Assembly (NCBI GenBank): GCA_017623355.1
Contig: JAGAPG010000034.1
Location: 1-54,718, forward strand
Direction of reading: 5' to 3'
Length of the DNA: 54,718 bases
Source of the DNA: Clostridia bacterium
Lineage (GTDB): Bacteria > Bacillota > Clostridia > Oscillospirales > CAG-272
The position numbers and the translations under genes were made by a program. The notes under the pieces are model-generated. The model searched no databases. It was not told where the DNA came from and worked only from the letters and a program-made list of their open reading frames with translations. Positions 7,864 to 16,040 of this stretch are shown piece after piece. The stretch's first letter is position 1. The number at the start of each line of letters is the position of its first letter.

Positions 7864-9208
7864 AACAAAGTCCCTCCTTAGCTATCGTTATAACAATTTT
7901 ATCGACACATTCCTTGCATTTTTGATAGCTTTCAGCCTCTACCATCACTCTTATTACATTTTCAGTTCCGCTTTTTCTGATAAGCACTCTACCGCTATCA
8001 GAAAGCTCATGTTTTACATCCTCGCATTTTTTAATTACGGAAGGATTATTCATAACCGCATCCTTATCAAAAACAGACACGTTCTCCGTTATTTGAGGCA
8101 TCATAACAAGCGAAGCACAAAGCTTGGAAAGAGTTGTTTTTTGCGATATCATCGTTTCGGTAAGCTTTATTGCCGTAAGTATTCCATCACCTGTTGTTGC
8201 ATATTTTGAAATTATTATATGCCCCGATTGCTCTCCTCCAAGAGAATATGCGTTTTTCATCATGCTTTCGTAAACGTACCGATCTCCAACAGCAGTAGCT
8301 TCATATTTTATCCCCTCACGCTCGAGCGCCTTATATAAAGCAAAATTTGACATAACGGTAGTAACGACTGTATCCTTGGCAAGCTCACCCTTCTTTTTAA
8401 ATTCCTTGGATAAAATATAAAGTATATGATCTCCGTTTATAACATTTCCGTTTTCGTCAACGGCAATACATCTGTCAGCATCTCCGTCAAAGGCAAAAGC
8501 AACATCAAGCGAATTACGTTTCACATAAGCGCAAAGCCCCTCTATATGAGTTGAGCCTGCATTGTCGTTTATATTAACACCGTTTGGAGAAGCATTTATA
8601 ACGTAGGTTTTCGCCCCGAGCGCATCAAAAACACTTTTTGCTATCATGTGTGCTCCGCCGTTTGCACAGTCAAGACCTATTCTCAAATCCTTAAACGAAT
8701 GAGCACAGCTTGATATAAGATATCCTATATATCTGTTTCTGCCCGCAGAAAAATCTATTATTCTTCCTATTTTTTCATCAGCTTCAAACGGTATTGTAGG
8801 CTCGCCAAGATCTATATATCTTTCTATTTCGGCAATAAGATCGTCATCTATTTTCTCTCCGTCTGAATTTACTATCTTTATTCCATTGTCGTTATATTTA
8901 TTATGACTTGCCGATATCATAATTCCGCAATCAAGCCTATCACTTGAAGTAACATACGATACACTCGGTGTCGTGGTTACATGGAGCATATAAACATAGG
9001 CTCCCGATGATGCCGCACCCGATGCCAATGCATACTCTAGCATATAGCTTGAAAGTCGCGTATCCTTTCCGATTGCTATTTTCGCTTTTTTCCCTTGCTT
9101 TTTTCCAAAATACCATCCCAAAAATCTGCCTATCTTGTATGCGTGCTCACTGTTGAGCGCATCTCCTGCTCTTCCGCGAAAGCCGTCAGTGCCAAAATAT
9201 TTTCCCAT
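7856..9208 (-). CDS. glmM: Phosphoglucosamine mutase
   Basis: GlmM converts glucosamine-6-phosphate to glucosamine-1-phosphate. The protein begins MGKYFGTDGFRG and has the phosphoserine loop ISASHN with Ser101, the metal-binding loop DGDADR, the sugar-specificity loop GGEQSGH and the C-terminal phosphate-binding RKSGTENVIRVM. At 450 residues it is full length. It is the first gene of a three-gene amino-sugar operon, preceded by a GGAGGG site and a plausible promoter. Its stop overlaps the start of the acetyltransferase gene by 8 bases. Confidence 0.97.
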   Translation of the reverse strand: MGKYFGTDGFRGRAGDALNSEHAYKIGRFLGWYFGKKQGKKAKIAIGKDTRLSSYMLEYALASGAASSGAYVYMLHVTTTPSVSYVTSSDRLDCGIMISASHNKYNDNGIKIVNSDGEKIDDDLIAEIERYIDLGEPTIPFEADEKIGRIIDFSAGRNRYIGYLISSCAHSFKDLRIGLDCANGGAHMIAKSVFDALGAKTYVINASPNGVNINDNAGSTHIEGLCAYVKRNSLDVAFAFDGDADRCIAVDENGNVINGDHILYILSKEFKKKGELAKDTVVTTVMSNFALYKALEREGIKYEATAVGDRYVYESMMKNAYSLGGEQSGHIIISKYATTGDGILTAIKLTETMISQKTTLSKLCASLVMMPQITENVSVFDKDAVMNNPSVIKKCEDVKHELSDSGRVLIRKSGTENVIRVMVEAESYQKCKECVDKIVITIAKEGLCCE

Positions 9209-9244
9209 AAGCCCTCCGTTATAATTTGGATGTGTCTTTATTAT

Positions 9245-9273
9245 TTTATAAAAAATTGCAATTTTTGATACAA
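9245..9273 (-). promoter_or_regulatory. Likely promoter of the glmM operon
   Basis: -35 TTGTAT, 17-nt spacer, -10 TATAAA, just downstream of the ribokinase terminator. The match is moderate. Confidence 0.45.
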
Positions 9274-9305
9274 AAAATCGGACTCTTTCAAAAGTCCGAT
9301 TTTTA
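9272..9305 (-). terminator. Terminator of the methyltransferase-hslO-trmO-kinase operon
   Basis: AAATCGGACT and AAGTCCGATTT form the stem, with a T-run on the leftward strand directly after the kinase stop codon at 9306. Confidence 0.85.
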
Positions 9306-10235
9306 TTATTTATTTATTTTTTCAAAAAATGCTTGAGTTTCAGAAAATGACGGAATAGCGCTTGAAGCTCCGTGTCGACTAACCGTAAGTGCGCCTGCAC
9401 AATTCGCAAATCTGCAAGCTTCGGCTATATCGTTGCACTCAAGATATTTAAGAGTCAGCGCCGCAGTGAATGCATCTCCTGCAGCCGTAGTATCAACCGC
9501 CTTTATTTCGTAGGACGGAAACAGTATTCCATCTTCTCCGTCAAAAACATATGCTCCCTTTGCTCCAAGCTTTATAACAGTATATTTTGCTTTTATTCTC
9601 TTTTTTAGCTCATAACAGGCTCTAAGACACGCATCCTCATCTATTGGAGATATGCCCGTAAATCCCAAAGTTTCGGTTTCATTGGGAGAAAACATTTCAA
9701 GAGGCGGAAGCTTTTCAAGAGGGAAGCTTTTATCAGCAGGACCTGCATCGATAAATACCGGTATGCCTTTTTTATAAGCCTCGTTTGCAGCGTGTAAAAT
9801 CGCGTCGTGATTTATTTCAAACTGCATATAAAGAGCATCAAGTGAAATGTCAAGCGCGTCATCTATCGTTTCTTTCTCTATTTTTTGATTAGCTCCTGCG
9901 AATACGATTATTCTGTTTTGCCCGCTTTTTTCAACAAAAATTGTTGCAAGACCCGTTGGAGCGCTTTCATCTCTTTTTATGTAGGAAATATCAATTCCCT
10001 CTTTTTTATAAAGCTCTAAAAGAGCATCTGCATTTGCATCCTTGCCTACCTTAGTCAAGAAAACACATTCCCCACCAAGTCTGCTTATAGCAACAGCAGA
10101 ATTTGCTCCCTTTCCTCCGGGTACATAAGAATAAGTGCCGTGCTCAATAACCGTTTCTCCTGCAATAGGAATTTCATTTATATTCATAACCATATCCATA
10201 TTAGCAGAGCTTACAACTAAAATTTTCTTCTTCAT
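9306..10235 (-). CDS. Ribokinase-like PfkB sugar kinase
   Basis: This 309-residue PfkB-family kinase has the N-terminal sugar-binding motif GGKGAN (residues 40-45) and the C-terminal ATP/catalytic motif DTTAAGDAF (248-256), in which Asp254 is the expected base. Both match ribokinase better than fructokinase or adenosine kinase, so D-ribose is the best guess for the substrate. It closes a four-gene operon: its start lies 2 bases after the trmO stop, and a terminator follows. The neighbours (tRNA methylation, redox chaperone) give no substrate hint. Confidence 0.8.
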   Translation of the reverse strand: MKKKILVVSSANMDMVMNINEIPIAGETVIEHGTYSYVPGGKGANSAVAISRLGGECVFLTKVGKDANADALLELYKKEGIDISYIKRDESAPTGLATIFVEKSGQNRIIVFAGANQKIEKETIDDALDISLDALYMQFEINHDAILHAANEAYKKGIPVFIDAGPADKSFPLEKLPPLEMFSPNETETLGFTGISPIDEDACLRACYELKKRIKAKYTVIKLGAKGAYVFDGEDGILFPSYEIKAVDTTAAGDAFTAALTLKYLECNDIAEACRFANCAGALTVSRHGASSAIPSFSETQAFFEKINK

Positions 10236-10237
10236 AG

Positions 10238-10927
10238 TTATTCCTCTATATTTATCAATATAAGCTTTTTGCCTTCCACCTTGAATTTTATCTCGTATCC
10301 GGCATATCCAAAGCCATATATTCTTTCCGCATCCTCAATATATGACGGACGCGGATCCTGAGCAAGTATTTTTATAAGTGCCTGTCTTTTTTCGATCGGT
10401 AATATATTTATAGTTTTTTCATCAAAAACAACATCTAAGACAAATTCGTCTATATCATCGGTAAAGCCTGCGCGCGCATTTTCTGCAACATCGGCATACG
10501 GAAGATATGGCTTTATATCATATATAGGAGTACCGTTCACCATATCTACTCCACTGACCTCTATAACAGTGCCAAGCTCTGTGTCGTTATAAACTCCCTT
10601 GATCTTAACCAAAGATAGCCCAAGTCCGTTAGGTCTGAATGGAGAACGCGTTGCAAAAACGCCCATTTTTTTGTTCCCTCCAAGCTTAGGAGGGCGCACG
10701 GTCGGCATAAATTTCTCATATGAATTTTCAGAAAACCCCCATATCAGCCAAAGGTGCGAAAAGCCTTCTATTCCCCTTAGCGCATCGGCGCTTCTGTATT
10801 TTCTTTCAAAAACTATTTTTCCGCAAAGCTCCTTAACGATTCCACTTTGGCGCGGTATGCCGAATTTAGTATCAAAATCAGTAAGTATACTTGCAATTTT
10901 ATTGATTTCCAAGCTTTGTTTCCTCAT
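10238..10927 (-). CDS. trmO: TrmO-type tRNA(t6A37) N6-methyltransferase (TsaA/YaeB family)
   Basis: This family methylates N6-threonylcarbamoyladenosine at position 37 of certain tRNAs using S-adenosylmethionine. The hallmark ATRSPFRPNGLGLS (about 92-105) and the C-terminal ILAQDPRPSYIED block are both present. The usual PIG is replaced by NGL, a mild variation. The length of 229 residues is typical. The start codon overlaps the hslO stop by 4 bases (ATGA), so the two are translationally coupled. Confidence 0.88.
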   Translation of the reverse strand: MRKQSLEINKIASILTDFDTKFGIPRQSGIVKELCGKIVFERKYRSADALRGIEGFSHLWLIWGFSENSYEKFMPTVRPPKLGGNKKMGVFATRSPFRPNGLGLSLVKIKGVYNDTELGTVIEVSGVDMVNGTPIYDIKPYLPYADVAENARAGFTDDIDEFVLDVVFDEKTINILPIEKRQALIKILAQDPRPSYIEDAERIYGFGYAGYEIKFKVEGKKLILINIEE

Positions 10928-11820
10928 TCAAAAAGCTTTTCTACATCTTCTTTAGAGAAAGCGTATTTTTTATCACAAAAATGACATTCGAGAATTATTT
11001 TATCATCCTCGCCGTTTTCTATTTTTTCTTCAAATATTTTTTCAGCCTCGCTCTTGCCTAAGCTTATAATGACCTTTTCTGTTCGTTCTCTTGAGCAATC
11101 GCATTTGTATTCGACCTCGATCTCATCAAAAAGATCATATTCAATTCCGTTTAAGGCAATTTTTAAAACATCCTCATTTGAAAGTCCTTCTGCAAATTTC
11201 GCAGACACATTAGTGAGCATTTTTGCATTTTGCTCAAGCTTTTCTATGATATCATCATCGGGAAAAGGAAGCAATTGCACAAACACTCCCCCCGCTGCCT
11301 TGCAGGTATAATCCGTATCTACCAGAACTCCGAGTGCACAAAGCGTCGGCGTTTGCTCGCTTACCGCAAAATACTGTGCTATATCCTCAGCTATTTCTCC
11401 GCTTACAAGCTCTATGCTTCCATTGTACGGCACTTCACCGCCCACATCCTTTGACACACTCAAAAGTCCGCCTCCAACGATTCCGGAAACATCAAGCTTC
11501 CCGTTCGGCTTAAGCGGAATATCAGCCACTGGGTTCGTTATATATCCCTTTACATTTCCATAATAATCAGCGCTTGCAAGTGTAGTTCCCGCTATTCCGC
11601 TGCCTCTTATAGTTAAGGTAAGCTTATTTTCCTTTTCGGGAAGCATAGTGCCCATTATTGATGCAGCTGTTAAAACTCTGCCAAGAAGAGCTGTTGCCGT
11701 CGGCGCGGTTTTATGATATTTTATTGCTTGATTTACTATTTCGGTTGAATTTATAACATAAGCGCGTGCGCTTCCGTCGCGCGTCATTGCGCGTAAAATT
11801 TTAGAATATTTCTTTTCCAT
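10924..11820 (-). CDS. hslO: Redox-regulated chaperone Hsp33
   Basis: Hsp33 is a cytosolic holdase that is activated when oxidation releases zinc from its C-terminal cysteines. Here Cys240 and Cys242 (KCDCSRE) and Cys279 and Cys282 (CHFCDKKY) form the expected CxC...CxxC zinc site. The N-terminal beta-sandwich contains LLGRVLTAASIMGTMLPE and the central GVLVDTDYT region. The length of 298 residues is normal. GGAG precedes the ATG. It lies 10 bp after the methyltransferase gene and overlaps trmO. Confidence 0.95.
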   Translation of the reverse strand: MEKKYSKILRAMTRDGSARAYVINSTEIVNQAIKYHKTAPTATALLGRVLTAASIMGTMLPEKENKLTLTIRGSGIAGTTLASADYYGNVKGYITNPVADIPLKPNGKLDVSGIVGGGLLSVSKDVGGEVPYNGSIELVSGEIAEDIAQYFAVSEQTPTLCALGVLVDTDYTCKAAGGVFVQLLPFPDDDIIEKLEQNAKMLTNVSAKFAEGLSNEDVLKIALNGIEYDLFDEIEVEYKCDCSRERTEKVIISLGKSEAEKIFEEKIENGEDDKIILECHFCDKKYAFSKEDVEKLFE

Positions 11821-11830
11821 ATTAACTCCA

Positions 11831-12592
11831 TCATTTTATATTTCTTGCGACAAAATACCACTTTTCATCGGTATCCTCCGCATTTTTTCCGTCAAGATCA
11901 CCTTTTATATCGAGAAGCTCAAAGCCGCATTTTTTGAGCATATCGGAAATCTGCCGTTTAGAATAACATTTTTCCCGTTGCACCTCATCGTTTCTTTCAT
12001 AAGTGCCGTCATCATTCTCGGTAAATATGCTCAAATAAAATTTACATATCCTTGAGCGCGCATTGTATTCATTCTGCCACGCGCACAAAACCCCCTCGTT
12101 TTCCAAGACATAAGAATTATCAGCATATATATTTTCAAATTTATATGGCGTATTTATATCAAAAATAAACACTCCGTCAGGGATAAGATAATTATGAACC
12201 AACGAAAAGCATTTTTCAAGATCCTTTTTATCGGTAAGATAATTTATTCCGTCAAGCGTACACACACACGCATCTACGGTTCCGTAAAGCTCAAATTCCT
12301 GCATACTCTGACAAAGCCAAAGTATATCCGTTATGTTTTCGCGATAGCACCGTTCACGAGCCTCGCAAAGCATATTCTCGCTAATATCTATTCCCGTCAT
12401 ATCATATCCGAGCGATCTTAGCTCAAATGTTATTTTTCCCGTACCGCAAGCAAGGTCGAGGACGAGAGATGTGTCTGTCTTTTCATATTTTTTTATCATT
12501 TTAGATAAAAATTCCGCATATCTTGCATAGTCAAAATCAACGTTCAGATCATCATACACTCCGGCAAGAGAGGTATATTGCCTCTTTGACAT
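11831..12592 (-). CDS. Class I SAM-dependent methyltransferase
   Basis: The 253-residue protein has the SAM-binding motif I LDLACGTGK (45-53), an acidic motif II region (TGIDIS) and a post-motif VDACVCTLDGINYL stretch, typical of small-molecule or unassigned class I methyltransferases. The substrate is unknown. It is the first gene of the operon leading to hslO, trmO and the kinase. AAGGAGG lies upstream of the ATG and a promoter overlaps the end of murC. Confidence 0.8.
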   Translation of the reverse strand: MSKRQYTSLAGVYDDLNVDFDYARYAEFLSKMIKKYEKTDTSLVLDLACGTGKITFELRSLGYDMTGIDISENMLCEARERCYRENITDILWLCQSMQEFELYGTVDACVCTLDGINYLTDKKDLEKCFSLVHNYLIPDGVFIFDINTPYKFENIYADNSYVLENEGVLCAWQNEYNARSRICKFYLSIFTENDDGTYERNDEVQREKCYSKRQISDMLKKCGFELLDIKGDLDGKNAEDTDEKWYFVARNIK

Positions 12593-12623
12593 ATTTACAT
12601 CCTCCTTTTCACTTATCTTATTT

Positions 12624-12652
12624 ATTTTATCACATTTACTCGTTAAAGTAAA
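12624..12652 (-). promoter_or_regulatory. Promoter of the methyltransferase-hslO operon
   Basis: -35 TTTACT, 17-nt spacer, -10 TAAAAT, starting immediately after the murC stop codon. The -35 is half of a short dyad (TTTACT...AGTAAA) that could bind a regulator. No terminator separates murC, so read-through is also likely. Confidence 0.6.
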
Positions 12653-14011
12653 TCATTTTATGAATTTTTTCGTTTTTTCTATATCTCCTGCACCCATTAT
12701 GATAGCGCAATCGCAATCGCTTTCCATAATTTTTTTTGCAAGCTCCGAAACATCATATACAAGCTCGGCGTTTATATCCGATGCAAATTTTTCGTCAGAA
12801 TATCCGTAAATGTTTTTTTCGCGCGCTTCATATACGGGAACTGTAAAAAGCTCGTCTGCGAAACTAAAAGAGCTTAAAAAGTCGCTATATAATGCCACTG
12901 TGCGCGAATATGTGTGTGGCTGAAACGCACACAGAAGCTTTTTGTATCCCATTCCCTTAAAGCCATCGAGCGATGCCCTTATTTCTGTCGGATGATGAGC
13001 GTAATCAAGATAGACATCCTTGCCCGGATATCGCTTTATGAGCTCCGCGCGTCTTTTTATTCCCTTAAAGCTTTCAAGCGCGCTTATTATTATTTCGCTT
13101 TTAATGCCTTTTTCATATGCTACACAAAACGCACACAAGGCGTTTTGTACCATATAATTTCCAAAAAACGAAAGCTTACAGCTACCCAAAAAGTGCCTGC
13201 CCTTGAATATATCAAAAACGGTATGTGTTTTCCCGATTTTTATATTTTTCGCCATATAGTCCGCTTTTTCCTCTATGCCAAAGGTTATTGCGCTTTTATG
13301 GTCGAGACACCGAGCGAGCGCACTATCCGAATTTATATACGCTCTTTGAGCCATACTAATATATTTTTGAAAGGACAAAAGTGTTTCATTACCGTCCTTA
13401 AAGAAATCCGGATGGTCAAATTCGACATTAGTAACAACTGCGTCGGTGGGATAAAAGCTGTGAAACGCATTTTGATATTCACAAGCCTCAAAAATAAATT
13501 CCTTACCCTTTCCAAGCTTTGAAGCGGAGCAAAATTCCTTCATCACCGCGCCGCAAAAAATACTTGGATCGTGACAGGCATATTCAAATATGTGTCCTAG
13601 CATAGCGCAAACCGTGCTTTTTCCGTGTGCTCCGCTTACACCTATCCTATCCCTGTACCCAAACATAACGTATCCGAGAAAATTAGATCTTGAAACCGTC
13701 GGTATTTTCAGCCTCAAAGCATTTTTAAGCTCGAAATTATTTTCATCTATTGCTCCCGTGTATATGACAAGATCCATTGATGTGACGCTATCGGGAGTTG
13801 AGCAATATTTTATATGACATATTTTTTCAAGACGGCGGCAGCTTTCATTTCTTTCTCTGTCGTAACCGAAAACCTCCTTTCCCGAAAAAACGCAAAATTC
13901 AGCAAGCGACGACATGCTTATTCCGCCTATTCCTATGAAAAATATTTTTTTAGCATTTCTGAATATTCGCTCAAGCTCATATACCGAAACACTCGTGTTT
14001 TCCTTATGCAT
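12653..14011 (-). CDS. murC: UDP-N-acetylmuramate-L-alanine ligase
   Basis: MurC adds L-alanine to UDP-MurNAc in peptidoglycan precursor synthesis. The N-terminal nucleotide fold has IGIGGISMSSLAEF; the ATP loop is GAHGKST (residues 127-133, normally GTHGKT). Central signatures are ACEYQNAFHSFYPTDAVVTN and NVEFDHPD, and the C-terminal domain has DYAHHPTEI and FQPHTYSRT. The length of 452 residues is full. GGAG precedes the ATG and about 230 bp separate it from the divergent spoVG. Its product uses UDP-GlcNAc made by the glm operon 3 kb away. Confidence 0.93.
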   Translation of the reverse strand: MHKENTSVSVYELERIFRNAKKIFFIGIGGISMSSLAEFCVFSGKEVFGYDRERNESCRRLEKICHIKYCSTPDSVTSMDLVIYTGAIDENNFELKNALRLKIPTVSRSNFLGYVMFGYRDRIGVSGAHGKSTVCAMLGHIFEYACHDPSIFCGAVMKEFCSASKLGKGKEFIFEACEYQNAFHSFYPTDAVVTNVEFDHPDFFKDGNETLLSFQKYISMAQRAYINSDSALARCLDHKSAITFGIEEKADYMAKNIKIGKTHTVFDIFKGRHFLGSCKLSFFGNYMVQNALCAFCVAYEKGIKSEIIISALESFKGIKRRAELIKRYPGKDVYLDYAHHPTEIRASLDGFKGMGYKKLLCAFQPHTYSRTVALYSDFLSSFSFADELFTVPVYEAREKNIYGYSDEKFASDINAELVYDVSELAKKIMESDCDCAIIMGAGDIEKTKKFIK

Positions 14012-14119
14012 AGCAGTATTCTCCTTTTTTCGATATTTTTTTATGCTTCTTCACATAAAAATCTTAATAATTTCACAAAAACATTTCATATTCAGCAAGC
14101 ATAATTCACATTTGATTGA

Positions 14120-14215
14120 TATAATATTTACAGATCAAAGCATTTGCCGATCAGCAAGCGAGATCAAGGCGAACTACGGCAAAGACCGAAGCGTTTTTCA
14201 AGTCCTTTGGACTTA
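14120..14215 (+). promoter_or_regulatory. spoVG upstream region: -10-like box and leader hairpin
   Basis: A TATAAT sits at 14120-14125 without a convincing -35. The expected leader holds a small perfect hairpin, AAGTCC-TTT-GGACTT, near 14200-14214 before the ribosome binding site. In Bacillus spoVG is sigma-H driven; I could not place a sigma-H promoter with confidence. Confidence 0.35.
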
Positions 14216-14243
14216 AGTATTTTATTTTGGAGGACATTTAAAA

Positions 14244-14540
14244 ATGATGATCACAGATGTAAAGATAAGAAAATTTTTTAATGAAGGACCTATGAAGGCT
14301 ATTGCCTCGGTCACATTTGATAACGCGCTTGCGGTTCACGATGTGAAAATCATAAATGCCAGAGATAAATTTTTTATCGTTATGCCAAGCCGCAAAAATC
14401 CTGACGGAACATTTAGAGATATAGTTCATCCTATCAATGCTCAATTTCGTGCAGAGCTTGAGGGTGCTGTTATAAAAGCATACTTCGATGAACTCGAAAA
14501 TGCGAGCTTTGAGGATGTTGAAGCGGTAGCAGAGCTTTAA
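14244..14540 (+). CDS. spoVG: SpoVG family regulator
   Basis: SpoVG is a small nucleic-acid-binding regulator affecting septation, sporulation and capsule genes in Firmicutes. The 98-residue product starts MMITDVKIRKF and carries AIASVTFDNALAVHDVKI and the FIVMPSRKNPDG core that defines the family, followed by IVHPINAQFRAELE. GGAGG lies 10 bases before the first ATG; the second ATG, three bases later, is also usable. A terminator follows about 90 bases downstream, so it is monocistronic. Confidence 0.95.
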   Translation: MMITDVKIRKFFNEGPMKAIASVTFDNALAVHDVKIINARDKFFIVMPSRKNPDGTFRDIVHPINAQFRAELEGAVIKAYFDELENASFEDVEAVAEL

Positions 14541-14630
14541 TCTTAATTTTAAAAGTAAAAATTCTTTAACAAGAATAAACGATACTCATACTTCGTTTGT
14601 GCTTGTAAGTTTTATTCATTCTCTCCCCAT

Positions 14631-14666
14631 AAAAAGCAGGTGTTTTTTCATCACCTGCTTTTTTAT
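14631..14666 (+). terminator. Terminator of spoVG
   Basis: AAAAAGCAGGTG pairs with CACCTGCTTTTTT, ending in a T-run. It is directly followed by the hisS promoter. Confidence 0.85.
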
Positions 14667-14678
14667 TTGCTAAAGTTA

Positions 14679-14707
14679 TTGACAGAGTGAAGAAAAGTTG
14701 CTATAAT
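14679..14707 (+). promoter_or_regulatory. Consensus sigma-A promoter of hisS-aspS-antiporter
   Basis: -35 TTGACA, 17-nt spacer, -10 TATAAT: a perfect consensus match, about 70 bases before the hisS start. The leader is too short for a T-box, unlike serS in this window. Confidence 0.9.
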
Positions 14708-14775
14708 ATTTCTGTAAAAATTTTATTAATATATTATATATTATGCAAATGCGCTTATTTATGCGAGGAATAAAA

Positions 14776-16038
14776 ATGGCAAACAAAATTCAAAAGCCAA
14801 GAGGAACTATGGATATTTTCCCTAACGATACTCCTCTTTGGCAAAAAATCGAAAACACTGCAAAGGACGTTGCCTCACGCTTTGGCTTTGGTGAAATACG
14901 CACTCCTACATTTGAGGAGCTTTCTCTTTTCAAGCGCGGTGTGGGTGAGGTTACTGATGTAGTTCAAAAGGAAATGTACACCTTCACCGATCGTGAAAAC
15001 AGAGCTTTCGCGCTTCGTCCCGAGGGTACTGCCTCTGTAGTCAGAGCTATTATTGAAAACGGTAAGACCTCAGATGCTATGCCGCTTAAATATTACTATC
15101 TTATAAACTGCTTTAGATACGAAAAGCCTCAGGCAGGGCGCAGCCGTGAATTTTTCCAATTCGGTACGGAAATGTTCGGAACTAAGGATCCCTCGGCTGA
15201 TGCTACCGTTATTTCTTTAGCTGATACTCTTATAAAAGAGCTTGGCATCAAAAATGTAAAGCTTCATATAAATTCAATCGGCTGTCCCAATTGCCGTCCG
15301 AAATACAGAGAGGCTCTTGTAAATTATTTTTCAGCCCACACAGAAGAGCTTTGCGACACCTGTAAGGAAAGACTTAACACAAACCCCTTGCGTATTCTCG
15401 ACTGTAAGAGCCCTATCTGCTCAAAAATCGCGGCCGATGCTCCATCTACTGTTGAACATCTTTGCGAGGAATGTTCAGATCATTTCGAAGATCTCAAGTC
15501 CTACCTCGATGCTATGGAAATTGAATATTCCGTAGATACAAGGATCGTTCGCGGACTTGACTATTATACAAAGACTGTATTTGAATTTATATGCGAGGGC
15601 ATCGGTGCTCAAAGCACTGTTTGCGGCGGAGGAAGATACGATGGGCTTATGCAACAGCTCGATGGTCCTGCGCTCCCCGGTATCGGCTTTGGAATGGGTC
15701 TTACAAGAATAATTCTTGCAATGAAGGAAAGCGGTTGCGCCGATGTTGATGAAGCAAAGCCACTTCTCTATATTGCTCCGCTTGGAAAAAAAGCCGTTGC
15801 AAAGGCACTCTCTATAGTATCAACGCTCAGAAGCAACGGAATTTATGCTGAATGTGATATTTCAGCAAGAAGCCTTAAGGCTCAAATGAAATATGCTGAT
15901 AAGCTTAATGCAAAATACACTCTTATCATTGGCGATAGCGAAATCGAAAGCGGACGAGCTATACTCAAGGATATGCAAAAGAGTGAGCAAACAGAAATTA
16001 ATATCGATAACATTTTTGATGTACTGAAAGAGGCGTAA
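14776..16038 (+). CDS. hisS: Histidine-tRNA ligase
   Basis: HisRS charges tRNA-His. Class II motifs are visible: PRGTMDIFP at the N-terminus, motif 2 CFRYEKPQAGRSREFFQFG, the histidine loop VRGLDYYTKTVFE, and motif 3 GIGFGMGLTRI, followed by an anticodon-binding domain from about residue 325. I place the start at 14776, where MANKIQKPRG follows a GAGGAA site; an in-frame ATG 33 bases upstream has no such site. The protein is 420 residues, normal length. The aspS start follows 2 bases after the stop. Confidence 0.96.
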   Translation: MANKIQKPRGTMDIFPNDTPLWQKIENTAKDVASRFGFGEIRTPTFEELSLFKRGVGEVTDVVQKEMYTFTDRENRAFALRPEGTASVVRAIIENGKTSDAMPLKYYYLINCFRYEKPQAGRSREFFQFGTEMFGTKDPSADATVISLADTLIKELGIKNVKLHINSIGCPNCRPKYREALVNYFSAHTEELCDTCKERLNTNPLRILDCKSPICSKIAADAPSTVEHLCEECSDHFEDLKSYLDAMEIEYSVDTRIVRGLDYYTKTVFEFICEGIGAQSTVCGGGRYDGLMQQLDGPALPGIGFGMGLTRIILAMKESGCADVDEAKPLLYIAPLGKKAVAKALSIVSTLRSNGIYAECDISARSLKAQMKYADKLNAKYTLIIGDSEIESGRAILKDMQKSEQTEINIDNIFDVLKEA

Positions 16039-16040
16039 TT

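Noticed and set aside
12914-13522. Rightward open frame of 202 codons
   Set aside because: Antisense to murC, no start signal, no recognisable domain.
14126-14235. Short coding frame ending at the spoVG ribosome binding site
   Set aside because: About 35 codons without a start codon or ribosome binding site and with no recognisable motif; a leader RNA is more likely.
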